DNA of 64,000 nt from Sphingomonas bisphenolicum (GCF_024349785.1 NZ_AP018817.1:2697501-2761500), one strand, 5' to 3'; counted from the stretch's first letter, positions 17,563 through 26,762 are shown. Notes: generated from the sequence alone by a model not told the origin. Program-made: numbers and translations.

Positions 17563-18867
17563 ATGAAAATCACGATGATCGGCACGGGTTATGTTGGACT
17601 TGTGTCAGGAGCCTGTTTTGCGGATTTCGGTCATGACGTGGTGTGCGTGGACAAGGACGCGGGAAAGATCGCGGCGATCGAGTCCGGCCGGATGCCGATT
17701 TTCGAACCGGGGCTGGACAAGCTCGTGGGGGACAACGCCGCATCGGGCCGGCTGACCTTCACCACCGACCTGGCCGCCGGCGTCAAGGGCGCGGACGCGA
17801 TCTTCATCGCGGTGGGCACGCCGTCGCGCCGGGGCGATGGCCATGCGGATCTCAGCTATGTCTATGCTGCGGCGCGGGAAATCGTGGCGGCGCTCGATGC
17901 GCCCGCGGTGATCGTGACCAAGTCAACCGTACCGGTCGGCACCGGCGATGAAGTCGAGCGGATCGCCCGCGAACTCAAGCCCGACCTTGATATTCAGGTC
18001 GTGTCCAACCCCGAATTCCTGCGCGAAGGCGCGGCTATCGGCGACTTCAAGCGGCCCGACCGCGTCGTCGTGGGCACCACCGGATCGGAGCGTGCAATCG
18101 CGGTGATGAGCCAGGTCTATCGCCCGCTCAACCTCAACCAGGCGCCTTTGATGTTCACCGGTCGCCGCACCGCCGAACTCATCAAATATGCCGCCAACGC
18201 CTTCCTGGCGACCAAGATCACCTTCATCAACGAGATGGCCGATCTGTGCGAAGCGGTCGGCGCCGAGGTGCAGGACGTGTCGCGCGGCATCGGGCTGGAC
18301 AACCGTATCGGCTCCAAATTCCTGCACGCCGGGCCGGGCTATGGCGGCTCCTGCTTCCCCAAGGACACGCTGGCGCTGGTCAAGACGGGGCAGGATCATG
18401 ACGCCCCGATCCGCATCGTCGAAACGGTGGTGCAGGTCAACGACCTGCGCAAGCGGGCGATGGGCCGCAAGATCGTCAAGGCGATGGGCGGCGACGCCCG
18501 CGGCAAGACGGTCGCGCTGCTGGGCCTGACCTTCAAGCCCAATACCGACGACATGCGCGACGCGCCCAGCCTCGCCATCGTCCAGGCTCTGGAGGATGCC
18601 GGTGCGAAGATCGTCGCCTATGATCCCGAAGGCATGGATGTCGCCGCGCCGATGATGCCCACCGTGACCATGGCCAAGGACGCCTATGAAGCAGCCGATG
18701 GCGCCGACGCCGTCGTGCTCGTCACCGAATGGGACATTTTCCGCGCACTCGATTTGAAGCGCCTCGCCGACACCATGACCGGCAAAGCGCTCATCGACCT
18801 GCGCAACATCTATCCCGCCAATGAGATCGCTGCTGCGGGACTCGCGCTCTCCCGCGTCGGTGGATAA
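17563..18867 (+). CDS. ugd: UDP-glucose 6-dehydrogenase
   Basis: Makes UDP-glucuronate for exopolysaccharide. The 434-residue protein has the NAD-binding start MKITMIGTGYVGLVSGACFADFGH, TKSTVPVGTGDEV near 120, the RTAELIKYAANAFLATKITFINE helix near 205, the catalytic loop GPGYGGSCFPKDTLAL near 258 (Cys about 264) and LGLTFKPNTDDMRDAPS near 325. The GYGGSCFPKD wording is that of UDP-glucose/GDP-mannose dehydrogenases, unlike WecC. It is divergent from wecB with 163 bases between, probably sharing a promoter region. Confidence 0.95.
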   Translation: MKITMIGTGYVGLVSGACFADFGHDVVCVDKDAGKIAAIESGRMPIFEPGLDKLVGDNAASGRLTFTTDLAAGVKGADAIFIAVGTPSRRGDGHADLSYVYAAAREIVAALDAPAVIVTKSTVPVGTGDEVERIARELKPDLDIQVVSNPEFLREGAAIGDFKRPDRVVVGTTGSERAIAVMSQVYRPLNLNQAPLMFTGRRTAELIKYAANAFLATKITFINEMADLCEAVGAEVQDVSRGIGLDNRIGSKFLHAGPGYGGSCFPKDTLALVKTGQDHDAPIRIVETVVQVNDLRKRAMGRKIVKAMGGDARGKTVALLGLTFKPNTDDMRDAPSLAIVQALEDAGAKIVAYDPEGMDVAAPMMPTVTMAKDAYEAADGADAVVLVTEWDIFRALDLKRLADTMTGKALIDLRNIYPANEIAAAGLALSRVGG

Positions 18868-19000
18868 GCAGAAGGCGGGGCGTCCCGGTGACGCCCCGCC
18901 TTCTCTGCACCCATGGCCCCGCCTGCATCACTGGCTGATCGCGGCGGCGATGCTGTTCGCGATGGGCATCGCCGTACCACTCTTCGCCGCCTTCATCTGA
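18860..19000 (+). CDS. Possible small membrane protein overlapping the ugd terminator
   Basis: A 46-codon frame from GTG 18860 that overlaps the end of ugd by eight bases and reads through the hairpin. Its second half is a clean hydrophobic helix ending in a stop: HHWLIAAAMLFAMGIAVPLF then AAFI. The helix could be the end of a real small protein made by coupling to ugd, or chance. No good RBS is seen. Confidence 0.3.
   Translation: MDKQKAGRPGDAPPSLHPWPRLHHWLIAAAMLFAMGIAVPLFAAFI
18870..18904 (+). terminator. Long hairpin after ugd
   Basis: Perfect 15-base stem AGAAGGCGGGGCGTC/GACGCCCCGCCTTCT with a five-base loop, three bases after the ugd stop. No T-run follows, so it may act with Rho or protect the 3' end. 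Confidence 0.7.
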
Positions 19001-19015
19001 AGCGGCGCTGGTGGG

Positions 19016-19876
19016 TCAGGCCTTGATCTTCCAGCCGCGCTTGAGCAGCGCGTAGCATAGTCCGCCCAGCACCAGATTGAGCGCCAGCAACACGCTGCTG
19101 CCGACCACGACATTGGTGTCCGCCGCCGCTACGAAGCCGTAGCGGAAGCCGGAAATGATATAGAAGAAGGGATTGGCGTGGCTGATCGCCTGGAAGACCG
19201 GCGGCAACCGGTCGATTGAATAGAAGGTGCCCGACAACAGGGCGAGCGGGCCGATCACGAAATTGGTGATCGCCGCGCCATGATCGAATTTTTCCGCCCA
19301 GATCGATGTCAGTACGCCCAGAAAGGCAATGAAGCTGGTGCCGAGCAGGCCAAACCAGGCGACCGCCCACAGATGCGCGGGCGTGACATGGACGCCGGGC
19401 CACAAGGCCATGGCCAGCCACAGGGCGAAGCCGACGAACATCGCGCGCGTCACCGAGGATGCGACCAGCGCGAACAGCAATTCACCCACCGCGATCGGCG
19501 GCATCAGATAATCGACCAGCGTGCCCTGCACCTTGCCCACCATCAGCGCGAAGCTGGCATTGGCGAAACAGGCGTTGATCATACCCATGATGATGAGGCC
19601 CGGCGCGATGAAATCGGCGAAGGGCACCGCTTCGCCGCGCAGCAGCACGGTTCGCCCGCTGCCGCCCAGGGCCACGATGAAGATCACCAGGAACATCAGC
19701 GTCGTGATCGCCGGCGCCCAGACGGTCTGGAGTTGCACCTTCAGGAAGCGGCGTACTTCCTTGGCGTAGAGCGCCCAGGTGCCCGCCCAGTTGATGTTGC
19801 GGATCTGCGGGACGCCAGGCTCGGGGAAAGGCGGCTGGGCCGCAGGCGCGGCGTGAATTTTGGGCTGGTCGTTCAT
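19016..19876 (-). CDS. ABC-2 type transporter permease
   Basis: A 286-residue inner-membrane permease of the ABC-2 (NodJ/DrrB-like) type: a cytosolic start then about six TM helices, including PAITTLMFLVIFIVAL near 55, FIAPGLIIMGMINACFANASF near 90 and the FGLLGTSFIAFLG segment near 175. The conserved GTFYSIDRLPPVFQAISHANPFFYIISGFRYG stretch near 220 (positions 19131-19226) is diagnostic. No ATPase gene is adjacent, so substrate is unknown; the polysaccharide locus next door makes glycan export one possibility. The ATG at 19876 is the most likely start, though its RBS is weak. Confidence 0.88.
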   Translation of the reverse strand: MNDQPKIHAAPAAQPPFPEPGVPQIRNINWAGTWALYAKEVRRFLKVQLQTVWAPAITTLMFLVIFIVALGGSGRTVLLRGEAVPFADFIAPGLIIMGMINACFANASFALMVGKVQGTLVDYLMPPIAVGELLFALVASSVTRAMFVGFALWLAMALWPGVHVTPAHLWAVAWFGLLGTSFIAFLGVLTSIWAEKFDHGAAITNFVIGPLALLSGTFYSIDRLPPVFQAISHANPFFYIISGFRYGFVAAADTNVVVGSSVLLALNLVLGGLCYALLKRGWKIKA

Positions 19877-19993
19877 GGTGGGATCGACTATCGGCTGGTC
19901 CGTTATGCCGCAAGGGGGAAGGTCCAAGGATTTGAACCTGCGGCGTGGCTTCCCATATAGGGTGCCATAGAAGATTTGTGAGGAGTTTTTTCA

Positions 19994-20689
19994 TTGTCCT
20001 GGACCGACGAGCGTATCGACCAGCTCAAGGGGATGTGGGAGCGCGGCCTGACCGCCAGCCAGATCGCCGATGAACTCGGCGGGGTCAGCCGCAATGCGGT
20101 GATCGGCAAGGCGCATCGCTTGGGCCTGCAATCCCGTCCTTCGCCGGTGAAGGCGAACGAGACGCCCAAGAAAGCGGCCGCCCCTGCCCAGCGCAAGCCC
20201 GCCGCCGCCCCGGACGTGGAAGCGCCCCGCGCCGCGGCGCCGGTCACCTCGCCCCCGGCTCCCGTGCGTGCGCCGGTCGCCCCGCCGCCAGCGCCTGCGA
20301 TACCGGCCCCCGCGGCGGCGGCCGCCACGGACGCGCCGCCCCCGCCGCCGCAGCCCCGCATCATTTCGGTCGGGCCCGGCGGCTTCCTGCGCCAGGGTCC
20401 GGGCGACCAGCAGGCGCCGATTCCGCCCGCGCCGCCGCGCCGCCTGGTGCCGGCCAAGCCGAGCGCCGAGATTGCGGACAAGACGACGCTGCTCGACCTG
20501 ACCGAACGGATCTGCAAATGGCCGATGGGGCATCCGGGTGAACCCGATTTCCATTTCTGCGGTGAGCAGGTGAATCCCGGATTTCCCTATTGCGTCGAAC
20601 ATTGCGGCCGCGCCTATCAGGCGCAACTGCCGCGCGGCACGCGCCGCCCGCCTCCACCCCTGCCCTTCGGCGGTCCGCGGGTGCGCTGA
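19994..20689 (+). CDS. gcrA: GcrA cell-cycle regulator
   Basis: GcrA is an alphaproteobacterial factor that binds methylated GANTC sites and the housekeeping sigma factor to drive cell-cycle genes. The 231-residue protein starts at TTG 19994 (GTGAGGAG about nine bases upstream). Residues 1-45 are the helix-turn-helix domain (SWTDERIDQLKGMWERGLTA, then VSRNAVIGKAHRLGL). Residues about 50-145 are a long Pro/Ala-rich linker. The C-terminal sigma-interacting part has CKWPMGHPGEPDFHFCG and YCVEHCGRAYQ with conserved Cys/His. The linker is longer than in Caulobacter. Confidence 0.93.
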   Translation: MSWTDERIDQLKGMWERGLTASQIADELGGVSRNAVIGKAHRLGLQSRPSPVKANETPKKAAAPAQRKPAAAPDVEAPRAAAPVTSPPAPVRAPVAPPPAPAIPAPAAAAATDAPPPPPQPRIISVGPGGFLRQGPGDQQAPIPPAPPRRLVPAKPSAEIADKTTLLDLTERICKWPMGHPGEPDFHFCGEQVNPGFPYCVEHCGRAYQAQLPRGTRRPPPPLPFGGPRVR

Positions 20690-20706
20690 TCCTTCACGCC
20701 AGACAC

Positions 20707-20746
20707 AAGAAAGGCCCGGCTTCCATCTGGAAACCGGGCCTTTCTT
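20707..20746. terminator. Bidirectional terminator between gcrA and the outer-membrane protein gene
   Basis: Arms AAGAAAGGCCCGG and CCGGGCCTTTCTT pair perfectly over 13 bases, with an inner TTCC/GGAA stem. It is T-rich on the right and A-rich on the left, so it can stop both convergent genes. Confidence 0.88.
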
Positions 20747-20758
20747 TATTGAATATAT

Positions 20759-21598
20759 TCAGAAGCGGAAGCTGGTGGTCACCATCACGCTCTGCGTGTC
20801 GAACTTGTCGCCACGATTGATGCTGGCGCCGCCCGACGGGGTGATGCGGAACGGATTGGTAGCCGGGGCCGTGCCCGCGCCGACATCTACGCGATAGTCG
20901 CCGACATTGTAGCGGGTCCACAGATAACGCGCGCCGATGGAGAAGTTGTTCGACACCTTGGCCTCGATACCACCACCCATGGTGTAGCCCCAGCCATCTT
21001 CCTTCCGATCAACTTCGGTGAAGCTGTTGGCGCCGTTGCTGGTGCTGAAGCTGTTCTTCACCTTCGCATAGGCAAGACCGCCGGTGATATAGGGCATGAT
21101 GCCGCCGGGAGTCGTGTAACCCAGACGGGCACGCAGATTGGCGTTATAATCGATCCGGCGGGTCATGGTGTAGAAGGCCGGCGTGGTCGAATATTCGGTC
21201 ACGCTGTCGCTGATATAAGCCTTGCCGGCTTCGGCAACGACGCCCGCAACGATGCTGCCGAACTGTCGGTCATAACCGACATGGCCCATCCAGCCGATTG
21301 CGTCCTTGTCGCTGGAGCAACCGCTGGCCGGAGTCGACCCCCGCGCCGCGCCGCCGCATGTGCCGGGCGAGAAGGCGTTGGCGCCCGTGCCGGTTCTTAT
21401 AACGTCGTCATAATCGCCGTCAGCATCGGAATCGAAGCGCAGATGTTCGGCGCCATCCTTCTTCTGCCAGTTATAACCGAAAGAGCCACCGACATACGGT
21501 CCCGTCCAGTCCACCGGTGCGCTGTCCTGGGCAACCGCAGGCATCGCCAGGACGAGCGCCAGGGTGGCGCCAAGCGGCGCAATAAAGTTGGTCTTCAT
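20759..21598 (-). CDS. Outer-membrane beta-barrel protein (Omp25/RopB-like)
   Basis: A 279-residue secreted protein: signal peptide ending AVAQ at residue 24, then WTGPYVGGSFGYNW, the usual first strand of Omp25/RopB-type small barrels. Alternating aromatic strands run through the rest (NLRARLGYTT, YITGGLAYAKV, FSIGARYLWTRYNVGDY) and it ends in Phe (TTSFRF), the barrel-assembly signal. A small extracellular insertion has two cysteines (GTCGG...SGCSSD near residues 80-95). Its function is probably structural or porin-like. Single gene, convergent with gcrA. Confidence 0.88.
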   Translation of the reverse strand: MKTNFIAPLGATLALVLAMPAVAQDSAPVDWTGPYVGGSFGYNWQKKDGAEHLRFDSDADGDYDDVIRTGTGANAFSPGTCGGAARGSTPASGCSSDKDAIGWMGHVGYDRQFGSIVAGVVAEAGKAYISDSVTEYSTTPAFYTMTRRIDYNANLRARLGYTTPGGIMPYITGGLAYAKVKNSFSTSNGANSFTEVDRKEDGWGYTMGGGIEAKVSNNFSIGARYLWTRYNVGDYRVDVGAGTAPATNPFRITPSGGASINRGDKFDTQSVMVTTSFRF

Positions 21599-21755
21599 TT
21601 ATTAGTCTCCTCGCCGGACCGGCCGTTTTCTGCCCGTCTTCTCCCCGCTAACGAGCCCGCCATGCTTTTTGTTTCAATTCCCTTTGTGACATATCGTTTC
21701 TGCCCGACATGGCTCGACGCTTGCGCCCGCCGCGCGCCCGCTTATAGCTTGTCGC

Positions 21756-23732
21756 ATGTCCGAAGACCTGTTCGCCGCCAACACTCCCGCCACGCCGCAA
21801 TATGACGCTTCCACCATCGAGGTGCTGGAGGGACTGGAGCCGGTGCGTCGCCGCCCCGGCATGTATATCGGCGGCACCGACGAGCGTGCGCTGCACCATC
21901 TGGCGTCCGAAGTGCTGGACAACAGCATGGACGAAGCGGTGGCCGGTCACGCCACCCGGATCGAGGTGACGCTGGAGGCCGGCAACAAGCTGACCATCAC
22001 CGACAATGGCCGCGGCATCCCGGTGGACGCACATCCCAAATTTCCCGGCAAATCGGCGCTGGAGGTGATCCTGACCACGCTCCATTCGGGCGGCAAATTC
22101 GAGGGCAAGGCCTATGCCACCTCAGGCGGCCTGCATGGCGTGGGCATTTCCGTGGTCAATGCGCTGTCGACCGATACGGTGGTCGAAGTGGCGCGCAACA
22201 AGGAATTGTTCCGCCAGAAATTTGCGCGAGGCTTGCCCGTCACGACGCTGGAAAAGGTCGGCGCGGCGCCCAACCGGCGCGGCACGCTGGTCAGTTTCGT
22301 GCCGGACACCGAGATTTTCGGCGAACAGAAGTTCAAGCCGGCCCGGCTGCATCGGCTTGCCCGGTCCAAGGCCTATCTGTTTGCGGGCGTCGAAATCCGC
22401 TGGAAATGCGATCCGTCGCTGATCAGCGACGATACGCCGGCCGAAGCCGTGTTCCAGTTTCCCGGCGGCCTGGCCGACCATCTGAAGGAACAGGTGGGCG
22501 ACCGCGATTGCGCGACCAGTGTCTTCTTTTCGGGCAATCAGGATTTCCCCGGCACCGCGGGCCGGGTCGAATGGGCGGTCGCCTGGCCGCTCTGGTCGGA
22601 CGGCAGCTATAGCTGGTATTGCAACACCATTCCGACACCCGACGGCGGCACCCACGAAGCGGGACTGCGCGCCGCGCTGGTCAAGGGCATCCGCGCCTTT
22701 GCCGAACTGATCGGACAGAAGAAGGGCAAGGACATCACCGCCGATGACATCATGACGTCATCGGAAATCATGCTGTCCGTCTTCATCCGCGATCCGCAGT
22801 TTCAGAGTCAGACCAAGGATCGGCTGACCAGCCCCGACGCCGCGCGACTGGTAGAAAATGCGGTGCGCGACCATTTCGACCATTATCTGACCGACCATAT
22901 GGATCGGGGCAAGGCGCTGCTCGCCTATGTGCTCGACCGCATGGACGAGCGCCTCAAGCGCAAGCAGGAGAAAGAGGTCAAGCGCAAGACCGCGACCAAT
23001 AGCCGCAAGCTCCGCCTACCCGGCAAGCTGACGGATTGTTCGAACGATGACCCGGAAGGCGCTGAAATCTTTTTGGTCGAAGGCGATAGCGCCGGCGGTT
23101 CCGCCAAGCAGGCGCGCGATCGCAAGACCCAGGCGATCCTGCCCCTGCGCGGCAAGATATTGAACGTCGCGTCCGCCAATAACGCCAAGATCCTGGCCAA
23201 TCAGGAAATCGCCGACATGATCCTGGCGCTGGGCTGCGGCACGCGCAAGGACTGCAACCCGGACAATCTGCGCTACGAGCGCATCGTCATCATGACCGAC
23301 GCCGACGTGGACGGCGCGCATATCGCGACGCTCCTGATGACCTTCTTCTTCCAGGAAATGCCTGAACTGGTACGGCGCGGCCATCTCTATCTCGCCCAGC
23401 CGCCGCTCTATCGGCTGGTGGCGGGCGGCAAGAGCCTCTACGCCAAGGACGACGCCCATCGCGAACAGCTCATGGCCAAGGAGTTCAAGGGCAAGAAGGT
23501 GGAGGTCAGCCGCTTCAAGGGGCTGGGCGAAATGAACCCGATGCAGTTGCGCGAAACCACCATGGACCCCAAGACCCGAATGCTGATCCGCATCACCCTG
23601 CCCGACGATATCGAGGATCGGCAGCAGGTGCGCGATCTGGTCGACCGGCTGATGGGCACCAACCCCGCGCATCGCTTCGCCTTCATCCAGGAAAATGCCG
23701 CCGCGGTGGACGAGGAAGCGATCGACGCTTGA
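21756..23732 (+). CDS. parE: DNA topoisomerase IV subunit B
   Basis: The ATPase subunit of topoisomerase IV, partner of ParC at the window start. The 658-residue protein has the GHKL ATPase start (EVLEGLEPVRRRPGMYIGG near 24; VLDNSMDEAVAGHA near 53; the ITDNGRGIPVDAHPK loop near 80), GGLHGVGISVVNALS near 125, the TOPRIM motif VEGDSAGGSAKQARDRKTQA near 440 and MTDADVDGAHIATLL near 515. SAGGSAKQARDRKTQAILPLRGKILNV (positions 23086-23166) is typical of ParE. It overlaps the following serine-hydrolase frame. Confidence 0.95.
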   Translation: MSEDLFAANTPATPQYDASTIEVLEGLEPVRRRPGMYIGGTDERALHHLASEVLDNSMDEAVAGHATRIEVTLEAGNKLTITDNGRGIPVDAHPKFPGKSALEVILTTLHSGGKFEGKAYATSGGLHGVGISVVNALSTDTVVEVARNKELFRQKFARGLPVTTLEKVGAAPNRRGTLVSFVPDTEIFGEQKFKPARLHRLARSKAYLFAGVEIRWKCDPSLISDDTPAEAVFQFPGGLADHLKEQVGDRDCATSVFFSGNQDFPGTAGRVEWAVAWPLWSDGSYSWYCNTIPTPDGGTHEAGLRAALVKGIRAFAELIGQKKGKDITADDIMTSSEIMLSVFIRDPQFQSQTKDRLTSPDAARLVENAVRDHFDHYLTDHMDRGKALLAYVLDRMDERLKRKQEKEVKRKTATNSRKLRLPGKLTDCSNDDPEGAEIFLVEGDSAGGSAKQARDRKTQAILPLRGKILNVASANNAKILANQEIADMILALGCGTRKDCNPDNLRYERIVIMTDADVDGAHIATLLMTFFFQEMPELVRRGHLYLAQPPLYRLVAGGKSLYAKDDAHREQLMAKEFKGKKVEVSRFKGLGEMNPMQLRETTMDPKTRMLIRITLPDDIEDRQQVRDLVDRLMGTNPAHRFAFIQENAAAVDEEAIDA

Positions 23733-25048
23733 AGGACGGGCGCACCTCTGCCCTGAAGTCGGTGCGCCTGGCCATGCTGCCTCGCCTTATCGCTGGCTTA
23801 TGGATGCTGATCGCCATGTTCGTGTCCCCTGCACAGGCAGCCCCCTCCCCGGCCTATCAGGCTCGCGCGGAACAGTTGCTCGCCATCCTCGGCGCTACGG
23901 GCGGCGAGGAGGCCTATTTCTCCACGCTCTTTCTGGAAGCCGTGCCGGTCGACCGCTGGCGCGCCATCGCCGCCGACCTGCGCGCCCAGCATGGCAAACC
24001 GCTGGCGCTGGGCGCGGTGCGGACCGACAGCGCCACCGCGGGTCAGGTCGAAATTCGCTATGAGCGCGCGACCGTGGGCTTCACCCTGGTCGTCGCGCCG
24101 CAAGCGCCCAATCTGGTCGTCGGCCTGCATATCGTCGGTGCCCGTACCGCCAATGACAGCCTGGACAAGGTGATGGCGGAGATCGCCGCCCTGCCCGGCA
24201 CCACCGCCTTCGCGATCGCGCAACTGACCGATATGGGTCCGCAGTCGCTGCGCACCCATCGCGCCGACGCGCAGATGGCGACAGGCTCCAGCTTCAAACT
24301 CTATATTCTCGCCGAACTGGCGCGCGCGGCGGCGGGCGAGCGGCGCTGGAGCGACGTCATTCCGCTCGGCCCGAAAAGCTTCTCCGGGCGGCTGCTGAAC
24401 TGGCCCGACCGCGCGCCGATGACGCTGCACAGCCTCGCCACAGCGATGATCGCCGAAAGCGACAATAGCGCGAGCGATACGCTGCTGCGCGCGCTGGGGC
24501 GGGATCGGGTAGACGCCATGCTGGCCACGACCGGCCATGCCGATGCGGCCAAGGTGCTGCCGATCCTGAGCACCGCCGAAGCCTTCGCGCTCAAAATGCC
24601 GGCCAATGCCGATCTGCGCCGCCGCTACGAAGCGGGATCGCTCGCTGACCGTCGCGGGCTGCTGCACGATGCGGCTCCCCGTCTGACTGCCGACAAGGTG
24701 GACGTAGGCAGCGTGGCTGAAATTCCCACAGCGATCGACAGCATCGAATGGTTCGCATCATCAAGGGACATGATCGGCCTGCTCGACTGGCTGCGCCTGC
24801 ATGGCGGCGACGCGCTGTCGGTCCTGGCCGTCAACCCCGGCATCGCGCCCGCCGATGCGAAACGCTGGCGCTATCTGGGCTATAAGGGCGGCAGCGAACC
24901 CGGCGTGATGGCGATGAACGTGCTGGCGCAGGCGCGCAACGGCCGCTGGTATGCGGCCAGCGCCAGTTGGAACAACCCCGCCGCGCGGCTGGACGAACCA
25001 AAGCTGGTAGCGCTGATGACGAGGGCGCTTAACCTGCTGGCGGAATAG
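23729..25048 (+). CDS. Serine hydrolase, class A beta-lactamase-like
   Basis: A 439-residue exported protein. A signal peptide (MLPRLIAGLWMLIAMFVSP, then AQA) is followed by a DUF-like N-terminal part and a beta-lactamase/transpeptidase domain with SSFK (SxxK motif, near residue 190), SDN (in AESDNSASD near 250) and KGG (in GYKGGSEPG near 392). All three catalytic motifs are present. It may be a beta-lactamase, a DD-peptidase or an esterase; the long N-terminal extension argues against a simple lactamase. I give the TTG at 23729 (GAGGAAG upstream, TTGA overlap with parE); GTG 23762 or ATG 23774 are alternatives. Confidence 0.82.
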   Translation: MKDGRTSALKSVRLAMLPRLIAGLWMLIAMFVSPAQAAPSPAYQARAEQLLAILGATGGEEAYFSTLFLEAVPVDRWRAIAADLRAQHGKPLALGAVRTDSATAGQVEIRYERATVGFTLVVAPQAPNLVVGLHIVGARTANDSLDKVMAEIAALPGTTAFAIAQLTDMGPQSLRTHRADAQMATGSSFKLYILAELARAAAGERRWSDVIPLGPKSFSGRLLNWPDRAPMTLHSLATAMIAESDNSASDTLLRALGRDRVDAMLATTGHADAAKVLPILSTAEAFALKMPANADLRRRYEAGSLADRRGLLHDAAPRLTADKVDVGSVAEIPTAIDSIEWFASSRDMIGLLDWLRLHGGDALSVLAVNPGIAPADAKRWRYLGYKGGSEPGVMAMNVLAQARNGRWYAASASWNNPAARLDEPKLVALMTRALNLLAE

Positions 25049-25439
25049 GGCCTACCTGCTCCGCCGACGCGAGATCGGCTTCTTCCGCCACCCAGGCCTG
25101 CGCCTCCTCCATGGTCAGGAAGACACGCACCCTGGGATGGACCAGGGTGCGTTCCGCTTGCGCTCTGTTCAACTGGCTGCCGACGACCACCGCCGTGCGT
25201 CCGCTGGTAAGCGTCATGCCCCCGCGCATGATGCCGGCGAGCAGATCGGCGACGTCGTTCGCCTGCACCGGGAATTCGAAGGATTCGACGATGACGTTGA
25301 AATCGTCACGGATCGCCTTGGCCTGATTGGCCTTCGCTCCCACTTCCTTGGCGAGGGCCACCACATTGTCCGCATTCCAGAAGCCTTCGACCTTCATCAT
25401 CAGGCAATTGGCGCGGGGGTCATATTCTACATGAAACAT
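25029..25439 (-). CDS. Hypothetical protein, STAS/SpoIIAA-like
   Basis: A 136-residue soluble protein. The pattern MFHVEYDPRANCLMMKVEGFW, a helix NVVALAKEVGAKANQA, then DDFNVIVESFEFPV and a strand TAVVVGSQLNR resembles the SpoIIAA/STAS-like fold seen in many sphingomonad hypothetical proteins. Function unknown. Its 3' end overlaps the 3' end of the serine-hydrolase gene by 20 bases on the opposite strand. Confidence 0.7.
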   Translation of the reverse strand: MFHVEYDPRANCLMMKVEGFWNADNVVALAKEVGAKANQAKAIRDDFNVIVESFEFPVQANDVADLLAGIMRGGMTLTSGRTAVVVGSQLNRAQAERTLVHPRVRVFLTMEEAQAWVAEEADLASAEQVGPIPPAG

Positions 25440-25543
25440 CGGCGCCTCGGTCTGTGGCCAGGCACGACCTTAAAAGCCGTAACATATTGGTCCATGGCCG
25501 CTTTTCACGGACATTGCCAATCATCATCGCCCAATGGAGCGAC

Positions 25544-26335
25544 TTAGCTCGTCAGCGCCTCGACCAGCGCCTTGACCTTCTTCTGCCGCCACTGCGGCAG
25601 CGGCGCGATCAGCCAGTAAGCGAGCAAGGTCGGCGTCGTATCGCCCACCTGCCGCACCCGGCCGGCCACCAGGTCCGCCTGCGCCAGCAACAGCGGCACC
25701 CGCGCCCGGCCAAAGCCGCTGACCGCCGCCTCGATCGCCAGGCCGCCGTCGGCGACGCGGATGATCGCGGGCTTGTCGCCCGCCGGGCAACCGGGCCAGT
25801 CGATGCGATGGTCGGGGCCACCGGCCGCCGCCTCGACCGTGACATAGGCAGCTTCGCCGATCTTGACGCCTTCATGCTCGCCTGCACCGTCGGCCAGACG
25901 TATGGCGATGTCGAGATTGGCTTCGGTAAAGTCGAGCGCCTCGTCTGCGGCGATCAATTGGAAAGTCAGGTCGGACTGGCCGGCGGCATAGGCGGCCAGT
26001 CGCGGCTGGAGCCATTTTCCGGTGATGTCGCGCGGCGCGGCGATGGTCAGCGCATGGCTGGACTGGCCCGCCTGCATCGCCCGCACCGCTTCCTCAAACT
26101 CCAGGAAACCGGCGCGCAGCGCGTCGAGCCCCGCCTCCGTCTCCGGCGTCAGTTCCAGCCCCTTGGGCGTGCGGCGAAACAGGACGACGCCCAGCATGTC
26201 CTCCAGTGCGCGAATCTGCTGCCCCACGGCGGCCGGCGTTACCGCCAGTTCGTCCGCGGCGCGGGTGAAGGACAGGTGCCGCGCGGCGGCATCCAGCACG
26301 CGCAGGCCGTTGAGCGGCAAATGGGTCCGCTTCAT
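25544..26335 (-). CDS. LysR-family transcriptional regulator, GcvA-like
   Basis: A 263-residue LysR protein with the HTH at residues 1-65 (LPLNGLRVLDAAARHLSFTR, VTPAAVGQQIRALEDMLG). The effector domain is shorter than the usual 200 residues, and the protein ends at ALVEALTS. I start it at ATG 26335, which overlaps the apaG stop as ATGA; the frame is open upstream but that part lies inside apaG. Cotranscription with apaG and metZ is likely. Target unknown. Confidence 0.85.
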   Translation of the reverse strand: MKRTHLPLNGLRVLDAAARHLSFTRAADELAVTPAAVGQQIRALEDMLGVVLFRRTPKGLELTPETEAGLDALRAGFLEFEEAVRAMQAGQSSHALTIAAPRDITGKWLQPRLAAYAAGQSDLTFQLIAADEALDFTEANLDIAIRLADGAGEHEGVKIGEAAYVTVEAAAGGPDHRIDWPGCPAGDKPAIIRVADGGLAIEAAVSGFGRARVPLLLAQADLVAGRVRQVGDTTPTLLAYWLIAPLPQWRQKKVKALVEALTS

Positions 26336-26730
26336 TCGGCCACCGCCGGCGCGATGAGCGCGAAATGCGGGATCGCCACGTCGAACGTCTCGCCGCCGAC
26401 GCCTATCATGCGATAGCTGCCCTTCATCGACCCGGTCGGCGTATTGAGAGGGCAAACCGATACATAGTCATAACTTTTCCCCGGCTGCACCACCGGCTGT
26501 TCACCGACCACACCATCGCCATCGACCATATGCTGCGCGCCGCGCCCGTCGGTGATGATCCAGTGGCGGGTCAGGAGCTGTACCGGCTGGTCACCCTGAT
26601 TTTCGATACGGATATGATAGGCCCAGAACCAGCGGCCCCGGTCCGGCTCCGACTGTTCGGGCAGGAAGGTGACCGCGACATGGACGATGATGTCCCGCGT
26701 GGTGGCGTGGAAGGGGAAGAGCGCGTTCAC
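26332..26730 (-). CDS. apaG: ApaG (DUF525) protein
   Basis: A 132-residue single-domain protein with the fibronectin-like ApaG fold. The signature segments WFWAYHIRIENQGDQPVQLL (near 35), RHWIITDGRGA and the glycine-rich GSMKGSYRMIG (near 105) are clear. ApaG is linked to Co/Mg resistance phenotypes in enterobacteria and to pyrophosphate binding; its role is unsettled. Starts at GTG 26730. It lies between metZ and a LysR gene on the minus strand, overlapping the latter. Confidence 0.93.
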   Translation of the reverse strand: MNALFPFHATTRDIIVHVAVTFLPEQSEPDRGRWFWAYHIRIENQGDQPVQLLTRHWIITDGRGAQHMVDGDGVVGEQPVVQPGKSYDYVSVCPLNTPTGSMKGSYRMIGVGGETFDVAIPHFALIAPAVAE

Positions 26731-26762
26731 GTCTCAGAAATGCGCCCTAACCCCCTCATTCG

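Noticed and set aside
19920-19965. tRNA-like T-arm on the minus strand before gcrA (GCAGGTTCAAATCCTTGG)
   Set aside because: The stem does not pair over five bases, there is no acceptor or anticodon arm, and the space needed is occupied by the gcrA start.
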